From a virus, in the IMG/VR virus record IMGVR_UViG_3300006920_000232, positions 1 to 24,780 of that record: 24,780 nt of DNA, one strand, 5' to 3'. Under the pieces are notes generated by a model. The model did not search any database. It was not told where the DNA came from and saw nothing but the letters and a program-made list of their open reading frames with translations. Every line of letters starts with the position of its first letter. Position 1 is the stretch's first letter. The translations under genes were made by a program, and so were the position numbers. Below, piece after piece: positions 23,721 to 24,780 of this stretch.

Positions 23721-24626
23721 TCAGTTTGCTATTAGCACCCCCTCAAATGAAGCGCCGACGACTACGTTGGTAGTATCGGAGCTGGCTCGGCATTCCATAT
23801 CCGTTTTCTCTGCAATGCTGAACGGGTAATGAAAAGGCAATACAAGCAAATTACTCTGTACTGTCTGTATGATCTTTGTGCGAAACGTGTTTGAGCCAAA
23901 GTCTCTAGTCACGAACTTAGCGGTTACGTTCTTGTTAGCGATAGCAATAGCTGCTGTAAACGTAACATCGTCAAGAAATAACGTGAATCCTGCAGGGACT
24001 GTATACACTGACATCTGGCTTTGGTTGTCGCCTTGTACTATATTCCCGTACGTTATTCCGGTAGGTACCCCACTGGTAACCCCACTATTAGCGACATAGA
24101 TCGTACCTGCAGCAGTGCCGCCTGATCCTGAAGTAGCAACAAATATGCGGTTAACCCGCAACCAACCAGAAGCATCGCCAATCTGCACTTGAGTCTGCCC
24201 GTTCATGCTGACGGTTACGGTCTGAGCTGCGTAGTTCTCGTCTACCCCCTCAACGGTTACGGTCTGTGCACCCGTACCTGCACTAGTATCTGCTGCACTA
24301 GAGCTACTAATAAACGCAGTAAATGCAGTCGTGGGCCAAGGATAATCACCCCCAGTGCTCCATATCGTTTCTTCTGCGCTATCGATGTCTGGATTGGTAC
24401 CGAACTTGTACAACGTAGAAGCACCAGCGATCTGGCCTTTAGCTACTTGTAACTCGTATGGTTCTTGGACTGCCATAGCGTTTCTCAGCGCGTTATCTAG
24501 TTGGTTAAAGTATATCCGTAGTACGTTGTTGAACTGCTCAAACGACTCTTGGTTGTACACTTGAGGCGCATACGGCAGAGCTGGGGCACGAAACGGAACA
24601 TTGTATACTGTGTTATCGCCAGCCAC
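23721..24626 (-). CDS. Beta-rich virion structural protein, GTG start
   Basis: This 301-residue protein starts at GTG 24626-24624, whose G is the last base of the upstream TAG. No nearby in-frame ATG exists. Residues 1-50 form a helical module (YNQESFEQFNNVLRIYFNQL) that I have seen as an N-terminal block or a stand-alone small protein in marine phages. The rest is Ser/Thr/Gly/Val-rich with strand after strand (TVTVEGVDENYAAQTVTVSM, then VNRIFVATSGSGGTAAGTIY), ending with PFSIAEKTDMECRAS and GASFEGVLIAN. This is typical of beta-sandwich virion proteins. No signal peptide or coiled coil is present. It follows a tail-type gene and precedes the large repeat protein by one base. A tail, adaptor or capsid-surface role all remain possible. 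Confidence 0.75.
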   Translation of the reverse strand: MAGDNTVYNVPFRAPALPYAPQVYNQESFEQFNNVLRIYFNQLDNALRNAMAVQEPYELQVAKGQIAGASTLYKFGTNPDIDSAEETIWSTGGDYPWPTTAFTAFISSSSAADTSAGTGAQTVTVEGVDENYAAQTVTVSMNGQTQVQIGDASGWLRVNRIFVATSGSGGTAAGTIYVANSGVTSGVPTGITYGNIVQGDNQSQMSVYTVPAGFTLFLDDVTFTAAIAIANKNVTAKFVTRDFGSNTFRTKIIQTVQSNLLVLPFHYPFSIAEKTDMECRASSDTTNVVVGASFEGVLIAN

Positions 24627-24780
24627 TACCGTCTCCCATCAGGCCGCATATCCAACCTCGGAGACCCCAACTGCCATGTAACACCTGCTTCCGTAGACTC
24701 TATCTTCATGGTCATCTGTCGCCCACGTACCCGAGTATTAAGTTGCTCTGTAAACTTCTCTATCGGTAGCACAGCGGATC
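24626..24780 (-). CDS. Phage tail/structural protein, C-terminal fragment
   Basis: On the - strand one frame is open from the window edge (codons from 24778) to TAG 24628-24626, giving the last 50 residues of a protein. They read PIEKFTEQLNTRVRGRQMTM, then a KIESTEAGVTWQLGSPRLDM segment ending RPDGRR. I know this kind of ending (GRQM...E..G..W.LG.PR.D.RPDGRR) from large phage proteins near the tail, and it looks like the last beta domain of a tail tubular or nozzle-type protein. The overlap of its stop with the next GTG start shows they are one operon. Identity beyond 'tail-type structural protein' is inference. Confidence 0.6.
   Translation of the reverse strand, partial: SAVLPIEKFTEQLNTRVRGRQMTMKIESTEAGVTWQLGSPRLDMRPDGRR

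Overview
The window reads as a piece of a tailed double-stranded DNA phage genome (Caudoviricetes), most likely a marine podovirus-like phage. The evidence is gene content and layout: compact genes with 1-base or few-base junctions, a replication block on one strand, a long block of virion genes on the other, and several protein families I associate with marine metagenomic phages. These include the 300-, 263- and 710-residue structural proteins with GG-rich motifs and the giant internal protein. No host gene, tRNA, rRNA, integrase, transposase or CRISPR array was seen, and the host cannot be named from this sequence.

Left arm (1-7732, + strand): DNA metabolism. In order: the C-terminal end of a PD-(D/E)XK-type nuclease, a small basic HNH-like protein, an SNF2-type superfamily 2 helicase, a 133-residue conserved protein, an excisionase-like helix-turn-helix protein, a cysteine-cluster protein, a DUF2815/gp2.5-like single-stranded DNA binding protein, a possible 50-residue ORF, a large primase-helicase (AEP primase fused to a DUF927-type AAA ATPase), a 75-residue conserved protein, and a 48-residue protein whose ribosome binding site lies inside a small hairpin. 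The primase-helicase, the ssDNA binding protein and the SNF2 helicase would together open, prime and protect replicating DNA. No DNA polymerase is in the window, so it should lie to the left or come from the host.

Right arm (7734-24780, - strand): virion proteins, read right to left. In order of transcription: the end of a tail or structural protein, a 301-residue beta-rich virion protein with a GTG start, a 1557-residue very acidic repeat protein, a 300-residue protein, a 263-residue gp14-like protein, a 710-residue Q-rich coiled-coil protein, and a 2492-residue giant protein with two intact-looking zincin (HExxH) sites and hydrophobic segments at both ends. The last three have the order and character of a podovirus ejection (internal core) set. 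Junctions are 1 to 6 bases or overlaps, so this is probably one transcript starting outside the window.

The two arms converge at 7732/7734, where the stop codons are 1 base apart and lie in or beside an inverted repeat. A GC-rich UUCG hairpin lies 180 bases upstream. No stretch longer than 300 bases lacks a gene. The gaps at 535-677, 2214-2263 and 7469-7585 hold hairpins and weak promoter-like sequence only.

The most unusual items are the double-zincin giant protein, the two repeat families and three calcium-loop-like motifs of the 1557-residue protein, the GG motif shared by three consecutive virion proteins, and the SPFDxVxGF peptide shared by the two adjacent DNA-binding proteins.
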